A stretch of 64,000 nt of DNA from Xanthomonas pisi DSM 18956 (GCF_001010415.1 NZ_JPLE01000028.1:1-64000); one strand, 5' to 3'; positions 46,612 through 55,467 are shown, numbered from the stretch's first letter. Translations and numbers: made by a program. The notes: generated from the letters alone by a model not told the origin.

Positions 46612-46770
46612 ATGAACGCATTGATCGAACTCGGCTTGGCAGAACAGTCCATCCAGCAGGATCAGGATGCTGGCAGCGACCTCATCGAGCTGGGCGCCGT
46701 GGTGTCTGAAACAAAGGCGCACGGCCATGGAACGTTGTGGGACGGCATCTTTCCGACCACGTCTCCGTAA
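46612..46770 (+). CDS. Lasso-peptide precursor (A)
   Basis: A 52-residue precursor preceded by AGAGGAGAT. The leader (1-35) is acidic and ends SETK, with Thr34 at the required position -2. The predicted core is AHGHGTLWDGIFPTTSP (36-52): Ala1 would form the isopeptide bond with Asp9, giving a nine-residue ring with His2, His4 and Trp8, and an eight-residue tail GIFPTTSP that may thread via Ile/Phe. Ala at core position 1 is rare but known (caulonodin type). The B and C genes directly downstream support the call. I recognise no described lasso peptide with this core. Other ring choices (Gly3 or Gly5 as residue 1) break the Thr rule. Confidence 0.88.
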   Translation: MNALIELGLAEQSIQQDQDAGSDLIELGAVVSETKAHGHGTLWDGIFPTTSP

Positions 46771-46788
46771 CCGACACTGCTGAAGGTT

Positions 46789-46819
46789 AGGGCGGTGCAT
46801 GTAGCCCATGCATCGCCCT
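46789..46819 (+). promoter_or_regulatory. Hairpin between lasso A and B genes
   Basis: AGGGCGGTGCATG, loop TAGCC, CATGCATCGCCCT: 13 pairs with one G-U. It starts 18 bases after the precursor stop and ends 19 bases before the B start. Such A-B hairpins in lasso operons limit read-through and stabilise the precursor message, so that A is made in excess of B and C. Confidence 0.78.
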
Positions 46820-46838
46820 TCTTGTAGAAGGAGATTGC

Positions 46839-47546
46839 ATGCGCGCGATGGCCTCGCCACCGTCTTATCTGCTGTCCACAGATGCGCACGTGTGTGTTGC
46901 CGGCGGAATCATCGTGCTGCTGGACGTTGCCACCGGAAAGTATCTGTCCATCGGCAGGCAACAGGCGGCCTTGCTGGGCCGTCATATCCTGGGCTGGCCG
47001 GTGCAGGCGCAGGGTCAAGACATCTCTCCGGTCCTGCAAACATTGATCGAGCGACGTCTTGTGACCACCGATCCGGCGCTGGGCAAGCCTGCGACAGGCG
47101 CGACAATTGCGCTACCGGTGCGGTGGCTGCGCGAAGGCGAGCCGCGAGGCCGTCCGGACTTCGCGCTGCGCGATCTGCGCCGATTTGCGTTTTCGGCGGC
47201 CTTTGCCGGGTGCGCCAAGAAGTGCGCTTCACTCAAGACCATCGTAACCCGAGCGCAGCGACGATCGTTGCGCCAATCGCGACCCGACGCGCAACTGGAT
47301 CAGCTAGCCGCGTTGGTCCGCATCTTCGATTGGCTGCGGCCGCTTGCGTTCAGAAAAACGGACGAATGCTTTCTGTATTGCTTCGCGCTAAGCGAATTTT
47401 TGTCCAGCTACGGGTTCTTCCCGACATGGGTGTTTGCGGTGAGAACATCCCCGTTCACGGCGCACTGCTGGTTGCAGTACGGCGACTATGTGCTGACCGA
47501 TATTCCATTCAACCTGCGCCGGATGGTTCCCATCCTCGTGCTCTGA
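46839..47546 (+). CDS. Lasso B protein: RRE domain fused to leader peptidase
   Basis: A 235-residue protein with both halves of the maturation protease. Residues 1-85 resemble the PqqD-like RiPP recognition element that grips the leader (IIVLLDVATGKYLSIGRQQ). Residues 110-235 are the transglutaminase-like cysteine protease: Cys177 in DECFLYCFALSEFL, His209 in TAHCWLQYGDYVLTD and an Asp just after. It cuts the leader after Lys35, at Thr-2, to free the core. AAGGAG lies before ATG 46839. The first residues could start at M4, but the ribosome site fits M1. Confidence 0.87.
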   Translation: MRAMASPPSYLLSTDAHVCVAGGIIVLLDVATGKYLSIGRQQAALLGRHILGWPVQAQGQDISPVLQTLIERRLVTTDPALGKPATGATIALPVRWLREGEPRGRPDFALRDLRRFAFSAAFAGCAKKCASLKTIVTRAQRRSLRQSRPDAQLDQLAALVRIFDWLRPLAFRKTDECFLYCFALSEFLSSYGFFPTWVFAVRTSPFTAHCWLQYGDYVLTDIPFNLRRMVPILVL

Positions 47547-47558
47547 CGCTGCGAGCCT

Positions 47559-49409
47559 ATGTATCGCTATCTTGCTGTCTTCTGGAACGTGGAATCACCG
47601 GCATCGGTCGAGCAGGCAACCCGGGTCACCCAACGGATACAGGCGGTCCTTCCGGGCGTCTCATGCGCGCTGCACGAGCATGGTGCGGCGATGTATTGCC
47701 AGACCGACACCCCGAGCTTCTTCGAGTGCACCAGAGCACAGCACCTCGTCATCCTCGGCAAAGTGTTCCCCAAGTCCTTTGCTGACGGCGTGGTGCCGGA
47801 AAAGGCCTTGTTCGATGACAGCGCAGCGCATGCGGTATGCACGACGCAAGGTGGAATTCTGGTACAGCGCTACTGGGGACGCTACGTCGCCTTCGGCTAC
47901 GACGCCGCAGCGCGTAGCTGGTTTGCCGTGCGTGATCCCACTGCAGAACTTCCATGCTTCATCACGGTGATCGGGGCGCTGACCATCGTGTTTTCCAGTA
48001 TGGAGGATTGCCTGAAGTTGGAACTCAAGGAGTTCTCCATTCGCTGGTCCTACCTGACCTACTCGCTGTTGTTTCCATTCCGCGAAACGGCGCAGACCGC
48101 TTTTGAAGAGGTCCAGGCGCTCGAGGGCGGGGAGGGCATCACGATCCAGGCCGGAAGACCGATTGCACGGCAGTGTCACTGGGACGTGGTGAAGCAGGCC
48201 GTCGAGAACCCGATCACCGATTTGGACGAAGCCGTGCGGTTGGCGCGATCCACCTTGCTGGGATGCATCGGCGCCTTGGCCGGCGAGCATGCACAAGTGC
48301 AACTGCAGCTCTCCGGCGGCCTGGATTCTTCGATCATTCTCGCCGGGCTGCTCAATGCACCCTCGCATCCGCAAGTGCAGTGTGTCCATCACTACGATTC
48401 CGGTATTGGCGCAGACGAAAGGACATTTGCACGCATGGCCGTGGAGGGGGCGTGCGCGTCGTCGGGGCGCAGCTGCGAGTTCATCCAATACGAGCGCGCG
48501 CCGCAGTGCGCGCTGGAAGGCATCATGGCCTTTCCGGTGACGGCCAGGCCTGCGCATTGTTCGGGCTATCTGCTCCATCGGCGCACGGGATTGGGGAAGA
48601 ACCCGGACCAGGAGCCAGTGCAATTCACCGGAGTCGGGGGCGATGGGGTCTTTCTCCGTTTCAAAGGCAACGCAGCCGCAATCGACTACGCCTGGCAGCG
48701 CGGAATCGATCGTAACTTCCTGCGTGTGGCGTTCGAGACCGCGCAGTCGGGCGATTCGTTCTATGGGGTGATCAAGGATGCGTTGCTTCACGGCATCCTC
48801 AAGCGGCCGGCACGCATCAACGAGAACTGGGGGAATCCGTGCGAGTGGGTGTTGGTGGACGCCAGCGCGCAGGCTGCCCCGCAGCCATCCTGGATGCGGC
48901 ATGCGATTGCCCAGGGGCACCGCGTTTCGCCGTACAAGATGGCGCACATCGGCCGAATGGTGTTTCCCGTTAGCGTGCTGGACCCCTTCGAGGGTGCGGG
49001 GCAGTGGCATGGCGTGTCGCCGATCACCGCGCAGCCGGTGGTGGAGTTGTTCGCGCGCATCCCGCTGCATCTGCTCATGGCCGATGCGGAGGATCGAACG
49101 ATCGCCCGCCGTGCCTTTGAAGGCTTGCTTCCGCCCGCGATCCTGTCGCGCAAGGTGAAGTGCTACCTGGACGATCATTCGGTTGCGGTCACCCGGCACC
49201 ATAGGGACTTCATCCGACGCCTGTTGGTCGACGGGCGCCTGGCCCAACGCGGACTGATCGACAGCCAGCTGGCCGATGCGGGCATCTACCGCGTCAGCCC
49301 GGATCACTCGCTACAGGCGCTGGGAATCTTTGGTCCACAGTTGAATATCGAAGCCTGGCTACGTCGCTGGTCGGCGCATGCTGCAGGCGGCCAAGCCATC
49401 GTGGCCTAG
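47559..49409 (+). CDS. Lasso C protein: asparagine-synthetase-like lactam cyclase
   Basis: The 616-residue enzyme carries the ATP-pyrophosphatase motif SGGLDSS (252-258), the hallmark of the lasso cyclase that adenylates the Asp9 side chain and closes the ring. The N-terminal glutaminase-like domain lacks the catalytic Cys after Met (it starts MYRYLAV), as usual for this group. It starts 12 bases after B, so B and C are coupled. Its stop overlaps the convergent ATPase gene by four bases. Confidence 0.9.
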   Translation: MYRYLAVFWNVESPASVEQATRVTQRIQAVLPGVSCALHEHGAAMYCQTDTPSFFECTRAQHLVILGKVFPKSFADGVVPEKALFDDSAAHAVCTTQGGILVQRYWGRYVAFGYDAAARSWFAVRDPTAELPCFITVIGALTIVFSSMEDCLKLELKEFSIRWSYLTYSLLFPFRETAQTAFEEVQALEGGEGITIQAGRPIARQCHWDVVKQAVENPITDLDEAVRLARSTLLGCIGALAGEHAQVQLQLSGGLDSSIILAGLLNAPSHPQVQCVHHYDSGIGADERTFARMAVEGACASSGRSCEFIQYERAPQCALEGIMAFPVTARPAHCSGYLLHRRTGLGKNPDQEPVQFTGVGGDGVFLRFKGNAAAIDYAWQRGIDRNFLRVAFETAQSGDSFYGVIKDALLHGILKRPARINENWGNPCEWVLVDASAQAAPQPSWMRHAIAQGHRVSPYKMAHIGRMVFPVSVLDPFEGAGQWHGVSPITAQPVVELFARIPLHLLMADAEDRTIARRAFEGLLPPAILSRKVKCYLDDHSVAVTRHHRDFIRRLLVDGRLAQRGLIDSQLADAGIYRVSPDHSLQALGIFGPQLNIEAWLRRWSAHAAGGQAIVA

Positions 49410-50116
49410 CGGTGCCGGCTCATCTCCTCAAGGTAGAGCTGTTCCAGATCGTTAGCGGTCATGCTGCCTGCGTCGACCGTGCGGCGCAGGCGACCGGCCT
49501 GCATGAGGCCGATGGTGGTGGCCACTTCGCGTGCACGGAACAGGTCGTGGGTCGCCATCAGGATCGCTGCGCCACGGTCGCGCTGGCGCACGAGCAGGTC
49601 GTGGAACTCGGCAGACGCCTCAGGGTCCAGGCCTGAGGTGGGCTCGTCCAGCAACAAGGCCTTTGCCTGCTTGACGATAGCCAGCGCAATGCCGACCTTT
49701 TGCCGCATGCCCTTCGAATAATGGCCAACGCGGCGATCGAAGACGTTCGATTTCAATCCCGCCGCTGCAAGGGCCTCGCGCAGGCGTGCAGGCGAGCGGT
49801 CGGCCACCTGCGCCAACCGCGCGAAGTAATCGAGATTCTCGTAGCCGCTCAGCTCCTCGTAGAGCGCGACCGTCTCGGGGATGTAGAGCAGACGGCGCCG
49901 TACCGCCTGCGGCGCGCGTTGGGCATTGAGGCCGTCCACTTCGGCTGCGCCCGAGGTTGGCGTCATGAAGCCGAGAAACAGCTTGATCGTGGTTGACTTG
50001 CCGGCACCGTTGGCACCGAGCAGGCAATAGATTTCCCCGGGCGCGACGGTGAAGTTCACATCGTCCAGTGCCCGAAGCGCGCCGTGGTGCTTGGTCAAAT
50101 GCGTTGCGCTAAGCAT
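49406..50116 (-). CDS. ABC-2 transporter ATPase
   Basis: A 236-residue ATPase: Walker A LLGANGAGKSTTIKL, signature YSKGMRQKVGIALA (a variant of LSGGQ), Walker B LLLDEPTSGLDPEA and the switch His in ATHDL. It is the last gene of a leftward unit with two ABC-2 permeases and TonB receptor 2. The group resembles NosF-like transporters that move peptides or lipids, or serve as resistance pumps; here it could act in immunity or uptake. Confidence 0.88.
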   Translation of the reverse strand: MLSATHLTKHHGALRALDDVNFTVAPGEIYCLLGANGAGKSTTIKLFLGFMTPTSGAAEVDGLNAQRAPQAVRRRLLYIPETVALYEELSGYENLDYFARLAQVADRSPARLREALAAAGLKSNVFDRRVGHYSKGMRQKVGIALAIVKQAKALLLDEPTSGLDPEASAEFHDLLVRQRDRGAAILMATHDLFRAREVATTIGLMQAGRLRRTVDAGSMTANDLEQLYLEEMSRHR

Positions 50117-50127
50117 GCGGTATGTCC

Positions 50128-51486
50128 TCAGGGCGTTGTCAGTTGGCCACGCATGGCCCAGGTGGCGATCAGCAGCAACCCGATGGCAGTGAACAGGGCT
50201 CCCAGATCGGCCAGCACGCCGGCTTGCACGTGGCCGCCACCATCTTGGAATTCAAAGCGCGGCAGGGCGTCGTACTCGGCCAGCGTCTGGGGAGCATCGC
50301 GTTCCAGGTAGTGTTGGTGTTGCTGTCGACGTTGCTGCCAGAACCTGGTGACCTGGTCCTGGAAGGCAAGCGCGCGATCGGCATCCGCGCCAGCGAGACG
50401 GTCCAGCGCATCCTGTGCGGCCACCGACGGCAGCAGCAGACGCACGGTGTCCATTACGTCGCGGCGTGCGTCCCGGGCTCGCCGGTGATCGGCAAGCATC
50501 GGGGCCAGCTGCCGGTCGGTCGCAACCAGGTCGGCATAGCTGACGCGCACTTGATCTGGAATGCTGGGCGGCGGCGTCCGTACGCGCAGTGGATCGGCCA
50601 GATGATGCAGGCGTTGACGCTCGGCAATCTCGGTCATCCGCGCTTTCACATCAGTGGCAAGGCGCATTTCCGACGGGGGGGGCAGGCGCAGATCAATGCC
50701 GGCCAATGCCAGCGACGGCGCCATGACCACAAGCAACAGCCAGACCGCGCCTGCGGCGATCGCCGCTTCAGTGGAGCGCCGCGCGCGCAGACCGATCAGC
50801 ACGGCTACGGCCAGCCAGAAGCCGCCGTAGCTGAGAACGATCACCGCCAGACAGGCCAGCCCGCGCGGATCCCGCGCACCGGCCCATGCGGCTGCGGCAA
50901 CGATAATCGCCATGGCCGGCAGCAGCACGATCACGCCGCGCGCCAGCGCTTTCACGGCAATCAGTCCGCCCATCGCGACCGGTTGCGACACCACCATGGC
51001 CGCGACACCCCGTTCGCGCTCGCGCGACCATAGGTCGTAGCTGACTGCCAGAACCACGAGCGGCAACAAGAAGACGATGACAAAGGCCAGATCGAACGGT
51101 CCCGCTGCTCGGGCAGTGGGGCTGCCGATATCCGCCCAGACGTGTTTGAACAGGGCGGTAGCGTCGCCCAGCGCAACGACGTCGGCAGTAAAAGGATAGG
51201 CATCGGCCTGGCCGATCGACACCGCGGCCATCTGCCCCGGCGGCAGTACCGGCTGCACACGTGGCAGTACCGACGGCGCCCTCCCGACAAAGCTGCGTGC
51301 GCGCGTGAGCATCTGCTGCTCCTCAGCGGTCAGTAGCCTGATAGCTGTCGTGCGCTGGTCCACCCATGCGCGTCCGTTCCACGCGGCATAGGTGGCGAGT
51401 GCGGCAAGCAAGAGCAGCAAGCTGACCAGGGCGCGGTCGCGCAGCAGGCGGCGTATCTCGTAACCAGTGACTGCCAGGCTGCTCAT
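50128..51486 (-). CDS. ABC-2 permease, DUF3526 type (second)
   Basis: A 452-residue permease: an N-terminal helix after YEIRRLLRDRALVSLLLLL, a large extracytoplasmic loop (about 35-165), then five helices and a periplasmic helical domain. Its ATG (51486) overlaps the stop of the other permease by ATGA. The ATPase gene lies 11 bases further on. It pairs with the 51483-52949 permease to form a heterodimeric membrane part. Confidence 0.82.
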   Translation of the reverse strand: MSSLAVTGYEIRRLLRDRALVSLLLLLAALATYAAWNGRAWVDQRTTAIRLLTAEEQQMLTRARSFVGRAPSVLPRVQPVLPPGQMAAVSIGQADAYPFTADVVALGDATALFKHVWADIGSPTARAAGPFDLAFVIVFLLPLVVLAVSYDLWSRERERGVAAMVVSQPVAMGGLIAVKALARGVIVLLPAMAIIVAAAAWAGARDPRGLACLAVIVLSYGGFWLAVAVLIGLRARRSTEAAIAAGAVWLLLVVMAPSLALAGIDLRLPPPSEMRLATDVKARMTEIAERQRLHHLADPLRVRTPPPSIPDQVRVSYADLVATDRQLAPMLADHRRARDARRDVMDTVRLLLPSVAAQDALDRLAGADADRALAFQDQVTRFWQQRRQQHQHYLERDAPQTLAEYDALPRFEFQDGGGHVQAGVLADLGALFTAIGLLLIATWAMRGQLTTP

Positions 51487-52949
51487 ACCAACCGCCCCAG
51501 ACGTGCAGCAGAGATCATCGCCAGGCACAGGCTCAGTAGCGCCCAGCCCAGCAGGATGGCCAGATTCGGTGCCTGCGCGACAGCGGTGGTGGTCAGCGTC
51601 TGCACTTGCGGCGCGTAGACCACCGCACGCGTCAGCGTTGCGATATCGGCAAGATGGTGATGCTCGCCAGGTGCGGGCTTGTGGGTTTTGACTTCATGAT
51701 TCAGTGCTTGAATCAGCCGGTAGCGGTAGTCTTCCACACCGCGCAGGTAGGCCAGGTGGGTGGCGAAGTCGGTCCCGGCAAAAGCGCGCGACCATGGCTG
51801 CAACGCGAGTGTCGGCGAGATGGCAGCCAAAGTGCGCTGCACCTGTTCCTGTTGCTGATACGCGGCGTAAAGGCGCTCGAAGTGCCGTGCATAGGTCTGC
51901 GTTGAGTTGCTCTCGGCAAATTCCAAGGCAACGCCCCTGAAGTTGACTGGCAGGTCCGTAACGTCCTTGACGTTATACCGGGCCAGCAGCGCAGCCCTGA
52001 TGGCCTCCAGACGCTTGTCGGCCGGATCGTGCCCATCGGCTCCGCGTTCGGCCTCCTCGCTGACGGCCGCCCTGAAGGCCGGCGCAGAGGGTGTGGGTAC
52101 CAGGCTTTCGGCGACCGCCGGCGCTATGCGCGGTGCAAGCAGGGTCGCCACCACCCAAAAACACAGCAGTACCACCAGGGACATGCGCGCCGAAGCGCAC
52201 AGCCCCGAGATCGCAACTGTCAGCCCACAGAACGCCACCAGGTAGAGCAGGTAGCCGGCGCCAATGGCCAGCAGTGCGCTCAGCTCGGCACGGCCTGCGT
52301 CCTGCAGGACGATCGCTGGCAGACTGACGCTCAGCAGCGCGACGGCAAGCAAACCAGCCGTTGTCACCAGGGCGAGCAACCGTCCACCCACCAAGGCCGA
52401 GGTGGCGCCGCCGGCAGCAAGTTCCTGGCGCAGCCGTTCCCGTGCCACATCGCCGGACATGGTGGAAAAACCGGCAAGGATCAGCAGTAAAGGCGCGACG
52501 ACCTGCAGCGCCCAGGCCGCCGAAAAACCGCCGAAGCGGCTCAGCGCCGCGCCTTCCTCGATCGGTCGATGGCGTGCCGGGTTCTGTGCATGGCCCTCGA
52601 TGAACACCGAGGAGCCAACCACATTCGAGATCCCTGGATCGAAGCTCGCCAGTGGCCGTATCGGCGCCGGAATGGCGCGGCCAACGTGCGCGGCCGCATG
52701 CGGATCGATCGCGCCCTGGCTGTTCCAAAGCCGGGCTTCTTCGGCGGCAACTGCCTGCCGCTCTCGCGCCTGAGCCGACAGGTGCACAGCGTTGGTCACG
52801 ATCGAGGTGCAGGCCAGAAACAGCACCCCGAGCGCCAGCCACAGCACGCGCCTTTCGCGCCACATCAGGACGAGTTGCGCTGCGGCGATGCCGACTGTTT
52901 GGGATAGCGCAGGCACCACGACGGTGTCATCGGCAACGCGAGCGGCCAT
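51483..52949 (-). CDS. ABC-2 permease, DUF3526 type (first)
   Basis: A 488-residue permease of the same type as its neighbour, with an N-terminal helix (ERRVLWLALGVLFLACTSIV), a long loop, then central helices (LQVVAPLLLILAGFSTMSGDVARERL) and a second large loop. An AGGAGTC ribosome site precedes ATG 52949. It follows TonB receptor 2 by only 18 bases, so receptor and transporter should be made together. Confidence 0.83.
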   Translation of the reverse strand: MAARVADDTVVVPALSQTVGIAAAQLVLMWRERRVLWLALGVLFLACTSIVTNAVHLSAQARERQAVAAEEARLWNSQGAIDPHAAAHVGRAIPAPIRPLASFDPGISNVVGSSVFIEGHAQNPARHRPIEEGAALSRFGGFSAAWALQVVAPLLLILAGFSTMSGDVARERLRQELAAGGATSALVGGRLLALVTTAGLLAVALLSVSLPAIVLQDAGRAELSALLAIGAGYLLYLVAFCGLTVAISGLCASARMSLVVLLCFWVVATLLAPRIAPAVAESLVPTPSAPAFRAAVSEEAERGADGHDPADKRLEAIRAALLARYNVKDVTDLPVNFRGVALEFAESNSTQTYARHFERLYAAYQQQEQVQRTLAAISPTLALQPWSRAFAGTDFATHLAYLRGVEDYRYRLIQALNHEVKTHKPAPGEHHHLADIATLTRAVVYAPQVQTLTTTAVAQAPNLAILLGWALLSLCLAMISAARLGRLV

Positions 52950-52967
52950 GCAAGACTCCTGTGTCGA

Positions 52968-55367
52968 TTACCACTGATGCGTCAGCGTCATGGACACAAA
53001 GCGTCCCAAGGCAGTGGCATTGGTGGGATCGAACCCGGTGTTGATACCGTTGATGACGAAGGGCGGATCCCGGTCAAAGAGGTTTTGCACAGTGAGGGCG
53101 AGGCGTGTCCCGTCCTGCGATCGTGTCGATACGCCAAAGCGGTACCCGATGTTCAGATCCACCGTAGTCCAGGACGCAACGTGCGGATCGACCCGGTTTG
53201 CCGGATCACGATAGCGGTCGGCGTAATTGACGAATACGCCGCCCGACAGCTGGCGCCGGGTCATGGCCAGCCCACCACGCAGCTTGAGATCGATTGGCAG
53301 ATACACGGCGTTCAAAGCATCCACCTCCGGGGCAGTGCTGGTCACCCGACGCGTGGAATCGATGATGTACTGCCCAGCCAGGTTCAGCGCGATGTTGGTC
53401 TGGCCTGCATCAAACGCGTATGACGCATCCAGATCGACCCCGCGCTGCGCGGTGGAGGCGTTGTTGCGGAAGCGATTGTCGAGAATGACCTCGGTACTTG
53501 TTTCGTCCGTTCCGGGCGCGAGCGCGAACGGGCCGACCCGCGAGACGAACAGGCCCAGACCGGCCAGCCCGATCTGCCGGGCGCTCTGGATCTGCTCGGG
53601 CGTTGGCGCGAACGTCAGGATGTCGGCATAGGCTGCAGTAGGCCCCAGGAACAGCGAGGGAAAGCTGCCTGCGAACCCGCTATCGATGCGGTCTTCGTAG
53701 GTGATGCGATAGTAGCTGGCATCGATCTTCAACCCCGGAACAACAGCTGGTGCGAATGACAACCCGCCAGTCCAGGTCTTGGCACGTTCCGCACCCAGAT
53801 CCGGGTTGCCGTTGGCCAGCATCAACAGCACCGTGCGCCCGGTGGGTGCATTCGGGTTGGGAATGTTTGCCACCACCGCCGTGTTGTTCGGCTGCATGTC
53901 CTGATACACCGGTGCCCGGTACGAGCGCCCATAGGTGCCGCGCAGGGTCAGCCCTTCAGTGGCTTCCCACAGCAGGCCAAGCTTGGGATTGAGGGTGGAG
54001 CCGAAGTCGCTGTAGTCGTCGTAACGCACTGCTGCTGTGAGTGACAGTTTGCGCAGCCCGGGAAGATCCTTCAGCAGCGGCACGTTCAACTCGCCAAAGG
54101 CCGAGGTGATGGTGCGGTGCACGTCGAACGGTTTTTCCAACCCGCGATAATCATAAAAATCATAGCTGTCGCGCCGGATGCTGGTTCCAAGCGCCGCGCG
54201 TGCAGCACCGGCGGGCAGGGTCACCAATTCGCCGTCTGCGATCAGTTCCAGATAGCGCGTATCAGAGCGCATCTCTGTGGGACGCGCCGTGATTGCAGAG
54301 GTGCCGGCGATCGTGGTGCGCTCGTAGCGCACCGTGTTTCTTCCATATCCGCCATTCAAGCGTGCCTGCCACTGGCGCGGCAGGTCCAGTGTCAATCCGG
54401 CGAAGAGATCGAACTGCCGTGTCTGCGGGAACAGATGGGTTTCATCGTTAGTTCCCGAGATGGTGGTGTCCATGTCGCGCTGGGCGAAGGAGCCGGTGAC
54501 CGTCAGCAGCAGCGTGTCGGTGAGTTGTTGGGCACCATCGACATACAGGCTGTGGCGCCTGGACCCCGGGTACAGATCGTACGGTTTGACGGTGACATCC
54601 TTGGAAAAATCCCTGTCGGTTGCAGACAGGTTGTCTTGCTTCAGGAATTCATAGCTGGCCAGCAGATGGCCACCGTCCCATGCCCAACCGCCGGCTTGCG
54701 ATGCCTGGTACTCGTGCATGCCACCCGCTGTGGTGGTCCCGGCACGGACCGCAGTTTCATACCCGGTGAAATCACGGCGCAAGATGATGTTGACGACGCC
54801 ACCAACCGCGTCCGCGCCGTAAATGGCAGATGCGCCATCGGTGAGGATTTCAACGCGCTCCACCGCGCTGAGCGGAATTAGCGACACATCGACATATTGG
54901 TAGCGGTTGGACGAGGCGATACGGTGGCCATTGATCAGCGTCAGCGTCGTACCGGTGCCCAATCCCCGCAGATTGATTGAAGTGCCTTGACCGAAGTTGT
55001 TCCCGGTGTCGCGGTCCAGGCCCAAATTGGCGACATTGGCACCATTGGCGCCACCACCGAAATTCTGCGGCAGCTTTTCGAAGAATTGCTGCAGCGTCGC
55101 CACACCGACCCGCTCGATCGCTTCCTTCTCGAAAACGATGACTGGAGACGCACCGCCGGCCGCGGTCTCCCGGATATGGCTGCCGGTTACAAGCACCGGC
55201 GCAAGCGTCGTTGCGCGATAGCCGGAAACGGCCTCTGCGTTCTCCGCAAGATCGCCTGCCTCGGTGAGGGGGATTTGCTGCGCCTGCAGCGGCGGGGCGG
55301 CAGACAATAGGGCAATGATGCTCGCAGCCAGCAACGCTGGCGAACTGACAACAGAAAGGTTTTTCAT
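52968..55367 (-). CDS. TonB-dependent receptor 2 of the lasso-peptide locus
   Basis: A 799-residue receptor. The signal peptide begins MKNLSVVSSPALLAASIIAL (ATG 55367; an upstream frame is less likely). Plug motifs are LAPVLVTGSHIRE, ASPVIVFEKEAIERVG, INGHRIA and VEILTDGASAIYGADAVGGV; the barrel ends SMTLTHQW. It heads the leftward receptor-permease-permease-ATPase operon and has a pair of palindromes 60-100 bases upstream. Its plug differs clearly from receptor 1, so they probably bind different ligands or ligand forms. Confidence 0.88.
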   Translation of the reverse strand: MKNLSVVSSPALLAASIIALLSAAPPLQAQQIPLTEAGDLAENAEAVSGYRATTLAPVLVTGSHIRETAAGGASPVIVFEKEAIERVGVATLQQFFEKLPQNFGGGANGANVANLGLDRDTGNNFGQGTSINLRGLGTGTTLTLINGHRIASSNRYQYVDVSLIPLSAVERVEILTDGASAIYGADAVGGVVNIILRRDFTGYETAVRAGTTTAGGMHEYQASQAGGWAWDGGHLLASYEFLKQDNLSATDRDFSKDVTVKPYDLYPGSRRHSLYVDGAQQLTDTLLLTVTGSFAQRDMDTTISGTNDETHLFPQTRQFDLFAGLTLDLPRQWQARLNGGYGRNTVRYERTTIAGTSAITARPTEMRSDTRYLELIADGELVTLPAGAARAALGTSIRRDSYDFYDYRGLEKPFDVHRTITSAFGELNVPLLKDLPGLRKLSLTAAVRYDDYSDFGSTLNPKLGLLWEATEGLTLRGTYGRSYRAPVYQDMQPNNTAVVANIPNPNAPTGRTVLLMLANGNPDLGAERAKTWTGGLSFAPAVVPGLKIDASYYRITYEDRIDSGFAGSFPSLFLGPTAAYADILTFAPTPEQIQSARQIGLAGLGLFVSRVGPFALAPGTDETSTEVILDNRFRNNASTAQRGVDLDASYAFDAGQTNIALNLAGQYIIDSTRRVTSTAPEVDALNAVYLPIDLKLRGGLAMTRRQLSGGVFVNYADRYRDPANRVDPHVASWTTVDLNIGYRFGVSTRSQDGTRLALTVQNLFDRDPPFVINGINTGFDPTNATALGRFVSMTLTHQW

Positions 55368-55427
55368 ACTGGCCGGTGATATGTAAGCGCGACTAATGGC
55401 CACGCCGTAGATCTGCGCATGGTCGAA

Positions 55428-55467
55428 TTGTTACGGTGTATCCCCTTTTTGTTATCCTATAACAAAA
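55428..55467. promoter_or_regulatory. Two operator-like palindromes before TonB receptor 2
   Basis: TTTTGTTAT, spacer CCT, ATAACAAAA at 55447-55467 has perfect nine-base arms. A weaker copy, TTGTTAC-GGT-GTATCCC, lies at 55428-55444 with only the left half intact. The strong site is a T/A variant of the two other operators in this locus and resembles the Zur-box core TGTTAT-N3-ATAACA. Confidence 0.75.

Noticed and set aside
46630..46770. Alternative lasso cores starting at Gly3 or Gly5 of the proposed core
   Set aside because: They lack Thr at -2. Gly3 to Asp9 gives a seven-residue ring, and Gly5 to Asp9 only five.
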